Assembly (NCBI RefSeq): GCF_028372415.1 | Contig: NC_092875.1 | Span: forward strand, 437,665,377-437,729,376 | Source: Notamacropus eugenii | Lineage: Eukaryota; Chordata; Mammalia; Diprotodontia; Macropodidae | Direction: 5' to 3' | DNA: 64,000 bases | In this document: in pieces, positions 21,760 through 34,804 of the stretch | Numbering within the stretch: position 1 is the stretch's first letter | Layout of the letters: each line of letters opens with the position of its first letter | Program-made: the position numbers and the translations under genes | Notes under the pieces: model-generated | Seen by the model: only the letters and a program-made list of their open reading frames with translations | Database searches by the model: none | What the model was told of the DNA's origin: nothing

Positions 21760-22800
21760 GTTAGGAAGAGCAGTCAATAAGCAAAAATTGACAGGATAAA
21801 TTAGGTAGATTGAAGCTGGCCATCCAATTATGAGATTAGTTCAATAGCCTATGAGAGAAGGGTAGAGGGCCTGAAAGGGGTAGGGGCTCAAGTTAAAAGA
21901 AAGAAGGTAAAAGATACAAAAGATATTATGGATATGGAATCCATAAAACCTAATAATTGTTTGGATTTGGAAGAAAAAGAAAGTTTAAGGATGATTCTGA
22001 TTGGATATAGAAGAAGAAAGAATCAAAGATGATTCTAAAATTATCAAATTGGGTGTCTGGGAAAATGGATTAGAGAGAGTTTCCTCAAAAGAAGCAAGAA
22101 AGTTTGGAGGACGGACACACAAAACTTTGGTCATCCTAAGGTTGTGATGCCTAAGTTTGAGATATCCAGAAGCAAATATCAAGAAACCGGTTGATGATGT
22201 GTGACAGAAAAGAGATTTGGTTGCCGTTATAGATCTGAGAACCACCTCGTTAGAGATTTATTGGAACCCATGGGAGCCAATGAGATAATCTAGAGAGTAT
22301 GAATATATAAAAGAATACAGATGATGACACAACCCTGTAATTCAGCCACACTAATGTTCTAGGAGGTGGATAATGATCTAGAAAAGTAGTGTGAAGAGGA
22401 ACATTAACACATGCACGAGGATTAAGACTGAACCATATGACAGAAGCCAAGGAAGGAAAAAGAATCCCCAAGAACAATTGTATCAAAAGTTTCAGAAAAG
22501 ACAAAAACTATTAAGGTTGAGAAAAGGCCACTAAAGGTAGCAGTTAAGTCATCATTGCCAATCCTGGAGAAAGAAGTTTCCCTCAAGTAGAAGGGCAAAG
22601 GCCAGAGTGTGAGGGGTTAATGAATGGTAAAGAAGTGGATGATTCTACTCAGGAAGTGGACAATGAAGGGAGTGTGAGATACAGGGTAATAATTTAAGGA
22701 GATGATAGACTTAAGTGAAGATATTTTGAAGGACCTTAGTATATTTGTAGACAATGGGAAAAGAGACAGTAGATAAGGAAAGCTTGAAGATGAAGAAATT
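21760..22800 (-). mobile_element. L2 LINE ORF2 region, antisense
   Basis: Plus-strand text such as 'gattctaaaattatcaaatt', 'aggttgtgatgcctaagttt', 'gagatatccagaagcaaata', 'cacactaatgttctaggagg' and 'gaggattaagactgaaccat' follows the antisense order of the L2 reverse-transcriptase region. It is one of the longer L2 pieces here, but too diverged to give any open protein. Confidence 0.55.
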
Positions 22801-22814
22801 TAACTGATTCTGGA

Positions 22815-22948
22815 TCATTTAACATTTCCACGACCTATCTGTGGTTGGGAAAGCTACTTAAATGTTCTAGTCCTCAGTTTCCTTACCTGGAAAATTAAGT
22901 GGTTTGAAACCTATAAGGATCCCTCTAACTCTAGAACTATGGTCCTAT
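22815..22948 (+). mobile_element. CORE-SINE 3' part
   Basis: 'gtcctcagtttccttacctg', 'aaacctataaggatccctct' and 'aactctagaactatggtcct' form the typical core and tail of a marsupial MIR-like SINE. Confidence 0.6.
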
Positions 22949-22949
22949 T

Positions 22950-23990
22950 ATCTCTTGCCTAATATTACTGGAGTATTTGTCTGTTTCTTCCTTTCTTGTT
23001 AGATTCCCAGGATGACTCATCTGAAATAGCTCAAATCTTCTGTACCAACCTGGGCATGATGCTTACATTATATGAGAAATATATTTTGATCATATATGAG
23101 CAAGAATTTACTGACTTTTAGGGTTTATGAGACACTGAAAGTAAAGGGCCAGAGAAATAGAGCCATCATTTTTCTTTGAACTATTTTAGATTTGAATAGA
23201 AAAGAACAGAATGGAATAGAATGGAATAGCTATGCCCTTCATGGATAGTGTGACTATAATCCTCCTAAACAGTCTATGAGTGGCATGGAGGATGATGCCA
23301 ATATGATTATTTTAGTTATGAGAGCTGTATGTGGATCTAGAAAAATCAGTTGCCCCTTTCTTATTCACTGCTTTATGAATCATCATCTCCAGCAGGGAAC
23401 CTTGGACAAGTGCAAGAGAGAAGAAGAGGAAAAATTGATGATGCCTTGTGGGAAGGAGAAATCCAATTCAGAATCAAGTGGAAGGATGGGTGAAAATCAT
23501 TTGTGCATTCAGCCATCTCTTTGCAAAAGTTATGAAATTTTAAAAATATGCCAAAGATGGACTGTCAGTTGGTTCAAGTTCTCACAGAACTAAAACTCAG
23601 GCAGCCACACAGTTCACCGTCATCCGTGGCTTTGTATTAGCAGCTCTTACTGCATGAAAAGAGCTAGTGCCTGGCAGAATTCATGCTGCCCAAGTCAATG
23701 TGGGCTGTCTCTGAATCAGGGGTTTTAATGTATTTTTCATTCAGCAAACTAATAGACTGGTAATACTTCTTGCCAAAGCATTTTGACAACTGGAGGGACA
23801 TTAATGTTCATTTACTGAATTAAGTAGATCTAAAAGAGGACATCTTTTTAATGTTCTTCTTACCATGACCTCCCTAATGCATCTCTTAATCACAAACATG
23901 TAACCCTCCCCAAAAATAGTTGATTTTAGGAACTGGGAATCTGGTTCTTGTGATTCTTCATAAAGTCAAATACAGAACGTTTTTAATACC
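22950..23990. other. unassigned sequence
   Basis: A 105-codon plus frame (23276-23593) shows no family features. A small GGAATAGAAT repeat lies near 23211-23229. Nothing else is recognised. Confidence 0.45.
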
Positions 23991-23997
23991 AAGCAGG

Positions 23998-24168
23998 ATG
24001 GAATAGCAGAAGGAGCATTGTATTTGGAGTCAGGAGGTATGGGTTTGAATCCTACCACTCTACTGCTTGCCTTGAGCAACTTAATATATTTTTCTGGTTC
24101 TCCATGTCTCTTCTTATAGAGGTTGGACTCTGATGATCACCAAGATCTCTTCTAGCTCTAGAACAAAG
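23998..24168 (+). mobile_element. CORE-SINE (MIR/Ther1-like)
   Basis: 'tggagtcaggaggtatgggt', 'ttgaatcctaccactctact', 'ccttgagcaacttaat' and 'gatctcttctagctctagaa' give head, core and tail of a MIR-like SINE on the plus strand. Confidence 0.7.
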
Positions 24169-24214
24169 GATGAGAAGAAAATTCTGCTTCCCAATCTCCC
24201 CCAGACCCAACAAA

Positions 24215-24345
24215 TAGCATTTAGTCAGTTAATAAATGTTAATTATTTGCTTACTACATGCCAGGGTTAGTTTGTAGCTGGGGCTACAAAGAAAAAAACC
24301 CACCACCTCTGATTTCAAGGAGCTCACATTCTAATGGAAGAAACA
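24215..24345 (-). mobile_element. L2 LINE 3' tail, antisense
   Basis: 'ttgcttactacatgccaggg', 'ggggctacaaagaaa' and 'aaggagctcacattctaatg' form an antisense L2 end. Confidence 0.6.
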
Positions 24346-24404
24346 TCTTAATTTGCTGTATGAAGTGTGCAAGTTGCCCATGTAGGTTTATCTACATTTA
24401 TCTT

Positions 24405-24573
24405 GATATCTTGATATATATGTATATGTATATATATCATATATAGCATGGGTACATATAATATATATGTATATAAATATACTATGTATGTGTACATATA
24501 TACACATACGCACATACATATACATAATGTATCTATCTATATCTGTCTATTATCTATCTATCTATCTAACTAT
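24405..24573. repeat. complex TATA/TACA/(ATCT)n microsatellite
   Basis: TATATG and TACATA runs pass into ATCT repeats (24530-24573). Confidence 0.9.
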
Positions 24574-24574
24574 T

Positions 24575-25170
24575 TGATTCCTACAAGTCCTTTTCCTGGT
24601 CACTATCCCTTAAAGAGGAAGGGGGTACTCCAGGAATATATCTAAAGATTTGTCCCCTTCCCATAAAAAACTTTTATAAATAGTGAATTGTGAGTAAATC
24701 CATTTATCCAAGTAGACAGAAAACAGTCATCAGAGAAGTTACACAGATTAGATTATATCAGAAAATATATAGAATGAATAAGATTTCCCACTGGGAACAA
24801 GACAGCTCAACTCAATCAAGAGAGATAGGCTTTAATATCACTCAAGAATAAACTTCCTGAAGTCTGCAGGGAGGCAATCTGGGAATCAGAGACATTTGAG
24901 GACTAGGTTTCCCCTACTTACCTACTGCTTTCCAAAATATTTGCTCTCTCTCCCCCAAAAGAATATGGAATCCCCTGTTCCCTTTAAATTCAAGAAGGAA
25001 GAATCTCTCTCCTTACCCAAGCTGTCAGTTCTGTCGTTAAAGTAGGCACATAGTATCAACTCATCATTTTTCCACCAGTGAGGAGAATTTTATGCTAATG
25101 TCTTAGGATCGAACCCAGGGTTACAAAATATAGGCAATGTAAATGAAAGACAATTTTAGAGGGAAGGCTC
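24575..25170. other. unassigned sequence
   Basis: Nothing is recognised between the two microsatellites. Confidence 0.45.
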
Positions 25171-25173
25171 TAG

Positions 25174-25174
<1 letters not shown>

Positions 25175-25231
<57 letters not shown>
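25175..25231. repeat. (TG)n microsatellite, about 28 units
   Basis: An uninterrupted TG run. Confidence 0.98.
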
Positions 25232-25233
<2 letters not shown>

Positions 25234-25459
25234 CTGGGAAAAATACAGAAGGTAGGATTTGAGCTAAGTCTGAAGAGGACACAACAAATGCTTCCTGGTT
25301 CTATTGTACACCCCTGTTTGGAAGAGTCCTTTCTCCAGGAGGGGTGAGAATATCAGTTTTAAAGTTTGTGTAGCCAACATTATTTCTCCATACTCTATAT
25401 ATGCACCAAAAATAATAAGTGAACTCTTCGCTCTGTTAGACTGATCTCCTGATTGTCCC

Positions 25460-25740
25460 CAATACACACCATTCTCATTCAGTTATCTTGATCTCCTTGC
25501 CTGGAAATCCCTCCCTCCCTGTGTCTACGCATCCAAGTTGTTGAACAATTTAATTCAATTCCACCTCTTCCATGAAGCCTTCACTGATGACTCCAGCATT
25601 TATTTATCCTCCTCCCCTCTCAAATCATTAAGTATGTGGAATTTCTACCCCTTAATTCCAACTTAATTATGCCCATGTCCTTGTGATGTTCATTCTGCCA
25701 GTCATGTGTCCTCTCCCTGGTATGGTTGAGCAAATGACAT
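25460..25740 (+). mobile_element. L2 LINE fragment
   Basis: 'ccttgcctggaaatccctcc', 'ttccacctcttccatgaagc' and 'cttcactgatgactccagca' are the L2 3' block that precedes the terminal part. Confidence 0.65.
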
Positions 25741-25804
25741 TCAAGTGCTAGGAAAATTTCATTGCTTTCCATAAGAGCCTAGCATTTAATAGTAACAACA
25801 ATAA

Positions 25805-26775
25805 TGTTTAAGGTGCTTTCAGTGATGGGTTTACATTCTAATATTTTAATCATAAAAAACAGTCATTTTATTGACTGAGTCCACAGCTTATTAAGCATAA
25901 AAGAATAATAGGATAATGACTCTTGCTAAAACTATTTCTATTTCAACTTCATTAAAAAGATGAGAAGAATCAGACAATGGTAAAAAAAATAGCTGACATT
26001 TCTATAATATTTAAAAGATTGAAAAGGAAGCAAACAAAAAAACCTTTATAACTATGACCTCAACCATGAATAGTTTCCATGCGTAAAGGCAGAGGGGTGG
26101 ATAGAATGTCCTTCAAAGGTTAGCAAGAATGGTTAACTAAACTCTTGCGCTGTGGTGGTATACAGGACTACTAGGGTCTACACCCCTTAAGATCTCTTCC
26201 AAATTAATTGATTTTAAAAAACCCCCAATAATATTTGATGCCTACGTTTTCACTTTATTAAACAAGAGATTTTAAAGAAATTGAATTGTTCCACTATATT
26301 GAATGTGTTGTAAATTACAGGCTCTTTGTTTCACATGGTTTATAAAATTTCTTTTTGAATCTCTCCATCATTCTGTCTCTTTCTATGCCTCACTTCTACT
26401 AAACATTTTTGTCTATACCATGACTTCAATTATGTCTACACCTCAGTATTCTCTCAGGTCCTTGTTTCTTGATGTAGTTTCATATTCCTCCCTTTTCAGT
26501 CTTGATGTTATGACAAACTAGCATATCCTCTTCACACACTCCTGGTCCTAACTCCACTCATCCCAATGTCTAGGATTATTTCCACTATAAGTCTCTTTCA
26601 CTTTGACTCACTTGCTGCTGAATGATGTTGGAAGAAGTTAGGCAACTACTCTTTAGAAAGCTGCTACAGATTCATGTTATCTAATCTCAATTGGGTTTTC
26701 ACCATAGTAGAATGATCTTTTTACTCATCCCTAATTAATTATGTCCCACAGAGATTGTTGTAAACCTTTTCCCTC
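25805..26775. other. unassigned sequence
   Basis: An AT-rich stretch without recognisable gene or repeat. The 72-codon plus frame at 26303-26521 has no family motif. Confidence 0.45.
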
Positions 26776-26799
26776 CACAAGCCTCTCAAACTACCATTC

Positions 26800-26885
26800 T
26801 CTTAGTCAACAGACATTTATTATTGCTTGCTATGTGTTAAGTTAAGCCCTGGAGATACAAAAGAAAGGCAAAAATATCTTCTAGG
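26800..26885 (-). mobile_element. L2 LINE 3' tail, antisense
   Basis: 'agtcaacagacatttattat', 'taagccctggagatacaaaa' and 'gaaaggcaaaaat' form a short antisense L2 end directly before a long plus-strand L2. Confidence 0.55.
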
Positions 26886-26889
26886 CAGA

Positions 26890-28605
26890 GGAACTTGTCT
26901 CCTGCTTTACTTTGCCAACTCCCTCTTCTCCCCATCTCTGCATCCCCAAACTCCTTTAAAGTACCCCTATTTTCTTTTACTTTAGTCTCTAACAAAACGG
27001 TGACTATCCTCAAGTCAAAACACTATGTAAATACCTCTGAGGATATCCCTGATCATCTCCCTTATCAGATTGCCTCCATGATCATCTCCTCTCTTTTTGT
27101 TTTCTTCAAACTCTCCCTATCAATTGGCTCATTTCCTACTGCCTACTAACATTCTTAGGTCTCCATCAAAAAACAAAAGAACTCCCTCCATTCTGCCATT
27201 CTCTGAAGAAATCAACTTATTTTTCTCCTCCTATTCATAGCCAAACACTTAGAGAAAGTCATTTTTATACCTTGCCTCCACTGTGTCTCATTTCATTTCT
27301 CAACCCCTTGTATCATCACTCAACTAAAATTGCTCTCAAAGTTATCAAAGATGTGTTAAATGTCCGATCTGATGGCTTTTTTCAATGCTTATTCTTCCTG
27401 ACCTCTCTGTAGTATTCAACACTATTTCCCATGTTCTTCTCTGGGTGTTGCTTTCTCTCTGCATTTTCATGACAGCTTTCTTCTTATTCCCCTTCCACCG
27501 TTCTGATCATTCTTTTTCAAACACCGTTGCTAAATCATCATTCATATCCTCCCTTCCAACTGTGGGTATATTCTAAGACTCTGTCTTGTGACCTCTTGTC
27601 TCTCTTGATGCCCTTGTTAGCTCCTATAGGTTCAATTATTTTCTCTATGTATGAATTCCTAAATGCCTAAGTCTTTCTCTTGAGTTTCAGACCCATATTA
27701 TCAATGATTGATTGAACTTTTCAAGCTTGATGGCCTATAGGCATCTAAAAGTCACCATGTTAAAAAGAGAACATGATATATTTTACCCCAAACCTATCTT
27801 TCCTCTAAACTTCTCTTTTACGCTGTCCAAGGAATCATCCCTTTTAGTGACCCTGGGTTGCAATCTCAGACTTATCATTGACTTGGACCTTTACCTCACT
27901 TTACTTGTCCAATCGCTTGCCAAGTCTTGTCACTTTTACCTCCGCAACATAACTCAATCTGTCTTCTCTCCACTGATATAATGACCTCCCTACTTCAGCC
28001 TGTTATCACCTCTCACTTGTGCTACTTAAATGACCTCTATTTGATCTTCTTGTCTCAAATCTCTCTGCTTTTGAATCCATCCTACACATAATGCCCAAAT
28101 TTATGTTCCTAAGGCAAAGATCTAACCATGTTATACTCCAGCCTAATAAACTCCAGTAACTCCCTATTACCTATGGGTTTAAATAAAACTCCACTGTTTG
28201 ACCTCCAGTGCTCAACATACTACCTGGTATGGAGCTTAATAAATTATTGGGTAGCTGACTGACTGACTCTTTAAGACCTGACTCCAACCTATCTTTGCAG
28301 GTGTAAAACGTTATTCCCCTTAACACCTTTAACTGGTCTTGTTGTTCCTTAGGAATGACAGTTCATCTCTTATCTCCATACATTTGCACAGACTGTGCCC
28401 CATAGCTCTAAGCCATTCCTTCCTCATTTCTTTCTCTTAGATACCCCAGTTTCCTTCAAACCACAGCCAAAATGCCATTACTTATATTATGCCTTTCTGA
28501 ATCACTCAGTTGCTTATATCCCCTCCCTCACAGCAAATTGCATTTTTTTTGTTTTAATTGGATCCACATATATGCATGCACATAGTATCCCCTGAGAGAA
28601 TGTGA
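26890..28605 (+). mobile_element. L2 (CR1-clade) LINE, ORF2 RT region and 3' part
   Basis: One of the longest L2 pieces in the window. Its plus-strand translation contains 'DLSVVFNTISHVLLW' (27400-27445), a decayed 'DLSAAFDTVDH' motif A of the reverse transcriptase, and a remnant of 'LTVGVPQG' (27555-27570). Further on comes 'LAKSCHFYLRNI' (27918-27953), then the 3' block (28050-28605). The element is split at about 28606 by an L1 3' end, and its terminal part resumes at 29291. Many stops make it old. Confidence 0.75.
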
Positions 28606-28609
28606 GCTT

Positions 28610-29290
28610 TTTCCCTTTTATTTTTTTATTACATTAATACATATGTATGGAATAAAACAAGTATTTCCATAGCAGAATACAATTGTACATGAAATTAAAA
28701 ATTACTATGCACAACGTGCTATTCCTTTCAAACATACAACAAAATTATCATGTAAATTTCATTTTTTCCTCCTTTTTTCTATCCTTCCCCACCCCACCCT
28801 AAAGATTGCTACCATTAGACACAAATATTTAAAATTACTCTATACATACTTCTATTTATCAGTTCTTTCTCTGGATGCAGATAGCATCTTTCTTCATAAG
28901 TCCTTTATAGTTAATTTGGGTATTTATAATAGTCTAAATAACATCACTCAAAGTTGTTCTTAAAACAATATTGTTGTTACTGTATATAATGTTCTCTTGG
29001 TTCTGATCATTTTGCTCTTTGTTTTTTCATACAAGTCTTTTCATGTTTTTCTAAGGTCACTGAGCTCGTTATTTCTTTTAACACAGTAGTATTCCATTAC
29101 ATTCATATGCCACAACTTGTTCAACCATTCCTCAATGGATGGATATCCTTGCAATTTCCAGTTCGTTGCCACCACAACTGCTATAAACACAAGCTGCTAT
29201 GAACATTTTAGAACATAGAGGTTCTTTTCCTTATTCCCTAATCATCTTTGGAAATAGACCTAGCAATGATATTGTTGGGCCAAATGATAG
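28610..29290 (-). mobile_element. L1 3' end inserted in L2
   Basis: T-rich start, then 'gtatggaataaaacaagtat', 'aattgtacatgaaattaaaa', and the antisense ORF2 end 'cagtagtattccattacatt' and 'tcaatggatggatatccttg', up to 'gatattgttgggccaaatga'. It is 5'-truncated at about 0.7 kb. The L2 text AGAGAATGTGAGCT before it (28595-28608) recurs as ATAGAATGTGAACT after it (from 29293), a diverged target-site duplication. Confidence 0.8.
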
Positions 29291-29292
29291 AG

Positions 29293-29434
29293 ATAGAATG
29301 TGAACTTCTTAAGTGTAGGGAATATTTCATTTTTGGCTTTTTTATACCCATAGCTTAGCAGTAATAGAATGTGAACTTCTTAAGTGTAGGGAATATTTCA
29401 TTTTTGGCTTTTTTATACTCATAGCTTAGCACTA
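29293..29434. repeat. 71-bp tandem duplication
   Basis: The unit starting ATAGAATGTGAACTTC at 29293 is repeated from 29364, with two mismatches in 71 bases. The unit is part of the L2 3' tail that resumes after the L1. Both copies share far more with each other than with the L2 consensus, so the duplication is recent. Confidence 0.95.
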
Positions 29435-29480
29435 AGCCTGGTATATAAGAAGTGTTTAACAAATTTTGTTTTATTGACTC
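29435..29480 (+). mobile_element. L2 LINE terminus (resumed)
   Basis: 'agcctggtatataagaagtg' followed by 'tttaacaaattttg' completes the L2 end that was split by the L1 and then partly duplicated. Confidence 0.6.
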
Positions 29481-29487
29481 ATTTGAA

Positions 29488-29737
29488 AATAATAATAGCT
29501 AATATTTATGTATCACTTTCAGGTTTGCAAAACACTTTATAAATATCATCTCCTTTGGTTTTTACAACAACCCTGGAAGATAGGTGCTATTATTATCCTT
29601 GTTTTGTAGATGAAGAAATGAGAGAGGTTAAGTGACTCATCCAGGTTCATGCAGTTAGTAAATGTCTAAATTAGGATTTGAACTCAGATCTTCCTAACTG
29701 TAGGTCTGGTAGTCTATCCATGATATCACCTAGTCGT
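29488..29737 (-). mobile_element. MIR/CORE-SINE, antisense, near full length
   Basis: In plus-strand order: 'tttgcaaaacactttataaa', 'acaacaaccctggaagatag', 'tgctattattatccttgttt', 'gaggttaagtgactcatcca' and the tRNA head ending 'atccatgatatcacctag'. Head and tail are both present. Confidence 0.8.
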
Positions 29738-29739
29738 AG

Positions 29740-29792
29740 GGTGTGTATGTATATATGTAGGTATGTATGTATGTCTGCATGTATATGGGTCC
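29740..29792. repeat. GTAT-type simple repeat
   Basis: Irregular GTATGTAT and TATATGTAG runs. Confidence 0.75.
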
Positions 29793-29814
29793 ATGGATAA
29801 ATTGTCATTTCTTT

Positions 29815-29998
29815 TTTGAATAGTGCACTGGATATGAAGTTGGAGGGTTTAAATTCTAGTGCTGCCACTTATTTTTACCCTGAGTGACCTTCAACAAGTT
29901 AATCCCTCTTATTGGACTTCAGTTTCCTTATCTATAAAAGGAGAGGCTCAAATGACCTCTAGGGTTCTTTACAGCTCTGAATTTATGATCTTATGATC
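29815..29998 (+). mobile_element. CORE-SINE (Ther1-like)
   Basis: 'tgaagttggagggtttaaat', 'tgagtgaccttcaacaagtt', 'cagtttccttatctataaaa' and 'tttacagctctgaatttatg' give head, core and tail on the plus strand. Confidence 0.7.
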
Positions 29999-30019
29999 AC
30001 ACAAATCTAATTCCTTTTG

Positions 30020-30205
30020 TGCTTTTCTGTGCTATTCAAAGAATGCTTCATTATCTAGTCTATTCTTTCATTGAACTGCTTATTATGTGTACTTTCCCAA
30101 ACCATAAATTGCTTTAGGGCAGTGACTGTGCTGTGTGCTTCTTTTTTCATCTTCTACCATCATTGTAGCTCTGGGCATGTAGCTGTTCAATGAATAATAG
30201 TCAAA
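30020..30205 (+). mobile_element. L2-like LINE 3' tail
   Basis: 'aaattgctttagggcagtga' and 'ctgggcatgtagctgttcaa' resemble a decayed L2 end. Identification is weak. Confidence 0.35.
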
Positions 30206-30334
30206 TCAAATTGAATTTTAAGGGAAAGCCAGTGACTTTATTCACTGGAATAAGAAATTAGATTCTAGGTTGTGGCATGGATACTCACGACTTCTGTGAG
30301 TAGTAACATCTCTCTGAAGTCTGGAATGATGCTA

Positions 30335-30522
30335 GCCTGATAGCATCATAGATGTGAAACTAGAATCACATATAGTCCATGCTACCATTTCACAGATGGG
30401 AAAACTGAAGTTCATGAATGTGAAGTGAGGTATCCAAAGTCACACACAGTAATTAGCAGAGGTAGGATTGGAACACAGGTCATCAGGGCCAATGCTATTT
30501 CCTCCATAGCACCACTGCCTCC
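30335..30522 (-). mobile_element. MIR fragment, antisense
   Basis: 'catttcacagatgggaaaac', 'tatccaaagtcacacacagt' and 'agcagaggtaggattggaac' form the antisense MIR core and head. Confidence 0.65.
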
Positions 30523-30529
30523 TTATCAT

Positions 30530-30815
30530 AGTCTTTTTTTTTTTGAAACATTAGTTTGATGCTTTTATAGTCAACAACAGTCTCGTTATTAATATTTTGT
30601 CAGTATCTGCAGGAAACAAACACGTATTTTGATTTGAGAACCTTGTTTTCTTTTGTAGGACTGTGACAATAAAGGGCTATTTATGCATAAATATTTTATA
30701 AAAAAATTATTTTCTGAAACATCACCAAGAGTATTCTGTAGAGTTGCTAATATTCACATTAACTTTGCAGTGAAATCTCTGAAATCCTGCCTTCTTTTGC
30801 AAGGGTTTAGTTGAT
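30530..30815. other. unassigned AT-rich sequence
   Basis: No repeat is recognised. It contains TTATGCATAAATA near 30680, an octamer-like palindromic string, and could be unique conserved DNA. I have no evidence beyond that. Confidence 0.3.
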
Positions 30816-30827
30816 ATCAGGTTGTTA

Positions 30828-32127
<1,300 letters not shown>

Positions 32128-32224
32128 ATCAGATTGTTTTTTAAAGCTCTTGTTTCAACCAAGAGAGAAAAGGACACATATGGGCTTAAGTATCCTAGAA
32201 TATTCTCCTTCTTCATCTCCACCT

Positions 32225-32462
32225 TCTGGCTTCCTTCCAGTCTCAGTTAAAATTCTACTTTCTATAAGGAGCCTTTCTGGATCCCTCTTCATTCTGGTGC
32301 CTTACCTCTGTTGACTGTCTCCAATATATCCTCCAAGTAGTTTGCATATAGTTGTTTGCATGTTACTTTCATTAGACTGCGAGATCCTTGACTACCTTTG
32401 GTCTCTTTTTGTACCCCCAGTGCCTAACACAGAGTAGGCACTTTCTAAATGTTTGTTGACTG
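32225..32462 (+). mobile_element. L2 LINE 3' end
   Basis: 'ggagcctttctggatccctc', 'tagactgcgagatccttgac', 'ctttttgtacccccagtgcc' and 'taacacagagtaggcacttt' follow the L2 3' end order on the plus strand. Confidence 0.75.
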
Positions 32463-32904
32463 TTAAACTTTTCCTATTTCCAGAGTTATCTCTCTTTGTG
32501 GATCAAGAAACATGTGTTTGTAGCAAAAGCATGTCCTAAACCCACCTCAGTCAAAATGCAAGCTCTTAAAGAAGCAGCAAATCCTGAAAACTGACACAAT
32601 AAACTGGGGATTCTAAAATTTTCCCATAAACATAGACAGGCTGTTAAGACTTACCCAGAGATGAGCCTAAGCTCATCCAGCCTGCCTGAGTTGGACATAG
32701 TCTGGTGTACTAGGAACAACAAGACTGAAAAAGGTGAATTCTGGACATAGGTAACCTATTCATAAGGTTTAGAGTTGAAAGAAAACTTTAGAGGGACCAA
32801 GTAACCCAGGAAGCAGCCAGCAGAAGCAGAGCACTCTCTTTTCATATCTACTATTCTTGTCATTATACTTTGCTTCCTAGATTCATTTTAGGCCTTCCAC
32901 AAAA

Positions 32905-33006
32905 TTTCTATGTGGCCTTAGATAAATGATTTTACCTGTCCGAATCTTTATCTGTAGAGTGAACCATATGATATTTATGTTTCCTTTCAGTTCTAAAATT
33001 CCGTTG
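32905..33006 (+). mobile_element. CORE-SINE fragment
   Basis: 'gtggccttagataaatgatt' and 'ctttcagttctaaaattccg' form the core-to-tail part of a MIR-like SINE. Confidence 0.5.
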
Positions 33007-33106
33007 TTCAATGACTTATGTTCAATATTTTCCATTTCTTACTTGAAAAATCTTCTTTTGAAGTAGAAGAATCATCTCCACACTCTTAGTACCCTGTTGC
33101 CCTTTG

Positions 33107-33352
33107 TGTTGCTGTTCACTTGTTGAAGTCATATTAGACTCTTTGCTAGCCCATTTGGGGTTCTATTGGCAAAAATATAGGGGTGTGCCATTTCCTTCTC
33201 CAGCTCATTTTGTAGATGAGGAAACTGAGGCAAACAGGGTTAAGTGACTGGCTCAGGGTCACACAGCTAGCAAGTCAATGAGGGCAGATATAGACTCAGG
33301 TCTTTCTGACTCCAGGTCCAGTGCTCTACTAACTAAGCCATCTAGTTGCCCC
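33107..33352 (-). mobile_element. tRNA-SINE with BovB/RTE-like tail, antisense, full length
   Basis: The tail region 'ttgctgttcacttgttgaag' is followed by 'gccatttccttctccagctc', 'gatgaggaaactgaggcaaa', 'gggtcacacagctagcaagt' and the tRNA head 'taagccatctagttgcccc'. It belongs to the same family as 9399-9653. Confidence 0.85.
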
Positions 33353-33359
33353 ACAACCT

Positions 33360-34605
33360 TTATTTTTGTTTTACATAAGTGGTAAACTCAGGAGTCAAAA
33401 AAAGACACACATTGAAATGGTATCAGTATTCACTGGGTCTCTGATCTGGTTCCACTATGCACTGCATATCTCTCCTTTGAAAGGATGGAGACATATTTGG
33501 TAAGTGGAATTGTAACTTCAATAGGACATTTATATCCTGTTGTAAATGAGTCCTAGCATATATATGTGTAAGGATTGGACTTTCCCATTCTCATTCCAGC
33601 TAATGTAATCACAGAAGGCTCAGATATGTCAAATGAATTATCAAAAATAAACTAGCCATAAATAAGCATCTATTCAATTTGGAAAGCAGTAGAGGAACTT
33701 TGAGTGTGGATGGTAGCAGAGAATAACACATAATACATATTTTCCATTTGGCTGAAACAATAGTATACACTCCTCAGTTTATGCATAACATGACAAGGTA
33801 GTTTAGAACATTGTGTTTCTGCAGTAGACCAGTAAGTGGTGGGAGAGTACTATTGAGAACAATTCCTGAGAAGTGATTGTATGAAGCAAGGAGAGGAGAG
33901 TGACAGTTCACAATCTTGTTAACTTCAAAAGACTGGAAGATCTGTGATTCCATTGGCATCCTTTATACTATCTTTGGAATAGCAGAGGCTGACAGTTGTG
34001 TCTGCATAGTCAGCTGAAAAATGAATCGAAAACAAGATAGACTCTGAGAAAAGGCCATAAAACCTCTACAAAGTCACTGGTTCTCAGAGCCCAGCGAATA
34101 ATTTCACATAAGTGGAACTTCATAAGAGTTCCAAAAAGGGGAAATGAGGACTTCTAGTAAACAGGTACTGTGAGCTGAACCTTTGACTGTATCGTGCTCT
34201 CTGTATCTGCGTCAATCTTTCCAGGGACCTTGTGTTTAAGAAAAAAAATACAACACTATATATATTTTTTTTGCATGGTGGGGGGTATGTAACAACTGTC
34301 CTTGCTGTATTTGCTTAGTAAATGCCCTTTGTAAAAGTAAGTTACCTCTGCGTAATAATCAATTGAGGGCACACTAGTTGGGGCTCATGAGCATCAGTAT
34401 AAAAATATAGCCTTTCAGAGCAGCAGCCACCATTGGGACTCAAACCTGTCAATGCAAGTGAGTTAGGAAAATAGCACAGAGGGGGTGCTGCACATGAATG
34501 TATTATTTAATTAGAGAATTCCATATGTTGAAGGTTTTTTCAAAGGTTCAGTGTCAAATGAAAAGCAGGCTACCATTATTCAAACCTATAGCAGGAACAG
34601 TTGAT
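33360..34605. other. unassigned sequence
   Basis: No gene, RNA or confident repeat is recognised. Confidence 0.5.
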
Positions 34606-34611
34606 AACTAC

Positions 34612-34800
34612 AACCCTTTAAAATCCCTAGAATGTTTTACACACAATATTTCATTTGGTGAACTTGTGAGGTGAATATTTATATTCCCATTTGATAGATG
34701 AAGAAACTGAGATTGGGCTAATAAATGTCTGAGGAAGGATCAAAAACCATATCATCTTCCTGACTTGAGTCTAGCACTTTATGCATAATATCACTTTGAA
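34612..34800 (-). mobile_element. MIR/CORE-SINE, antisense
   Basis: 'gttttacacacaatatttca', 'ttcccatttgatagatgaag', 'aaactgagattgggctaata' and 'tcttcctgacttgagtctag' follow the antisense MIR order. Confidence 0.65.
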
Positions 34801-34804
34801 GGAT

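Noticed and set aside
23276-23593. 105-codon plus-strand frame in otherwise unassigned DNA
   Set aside because: No recognisable motif and no splice or promoter context. I could not separate it from a chance frame.
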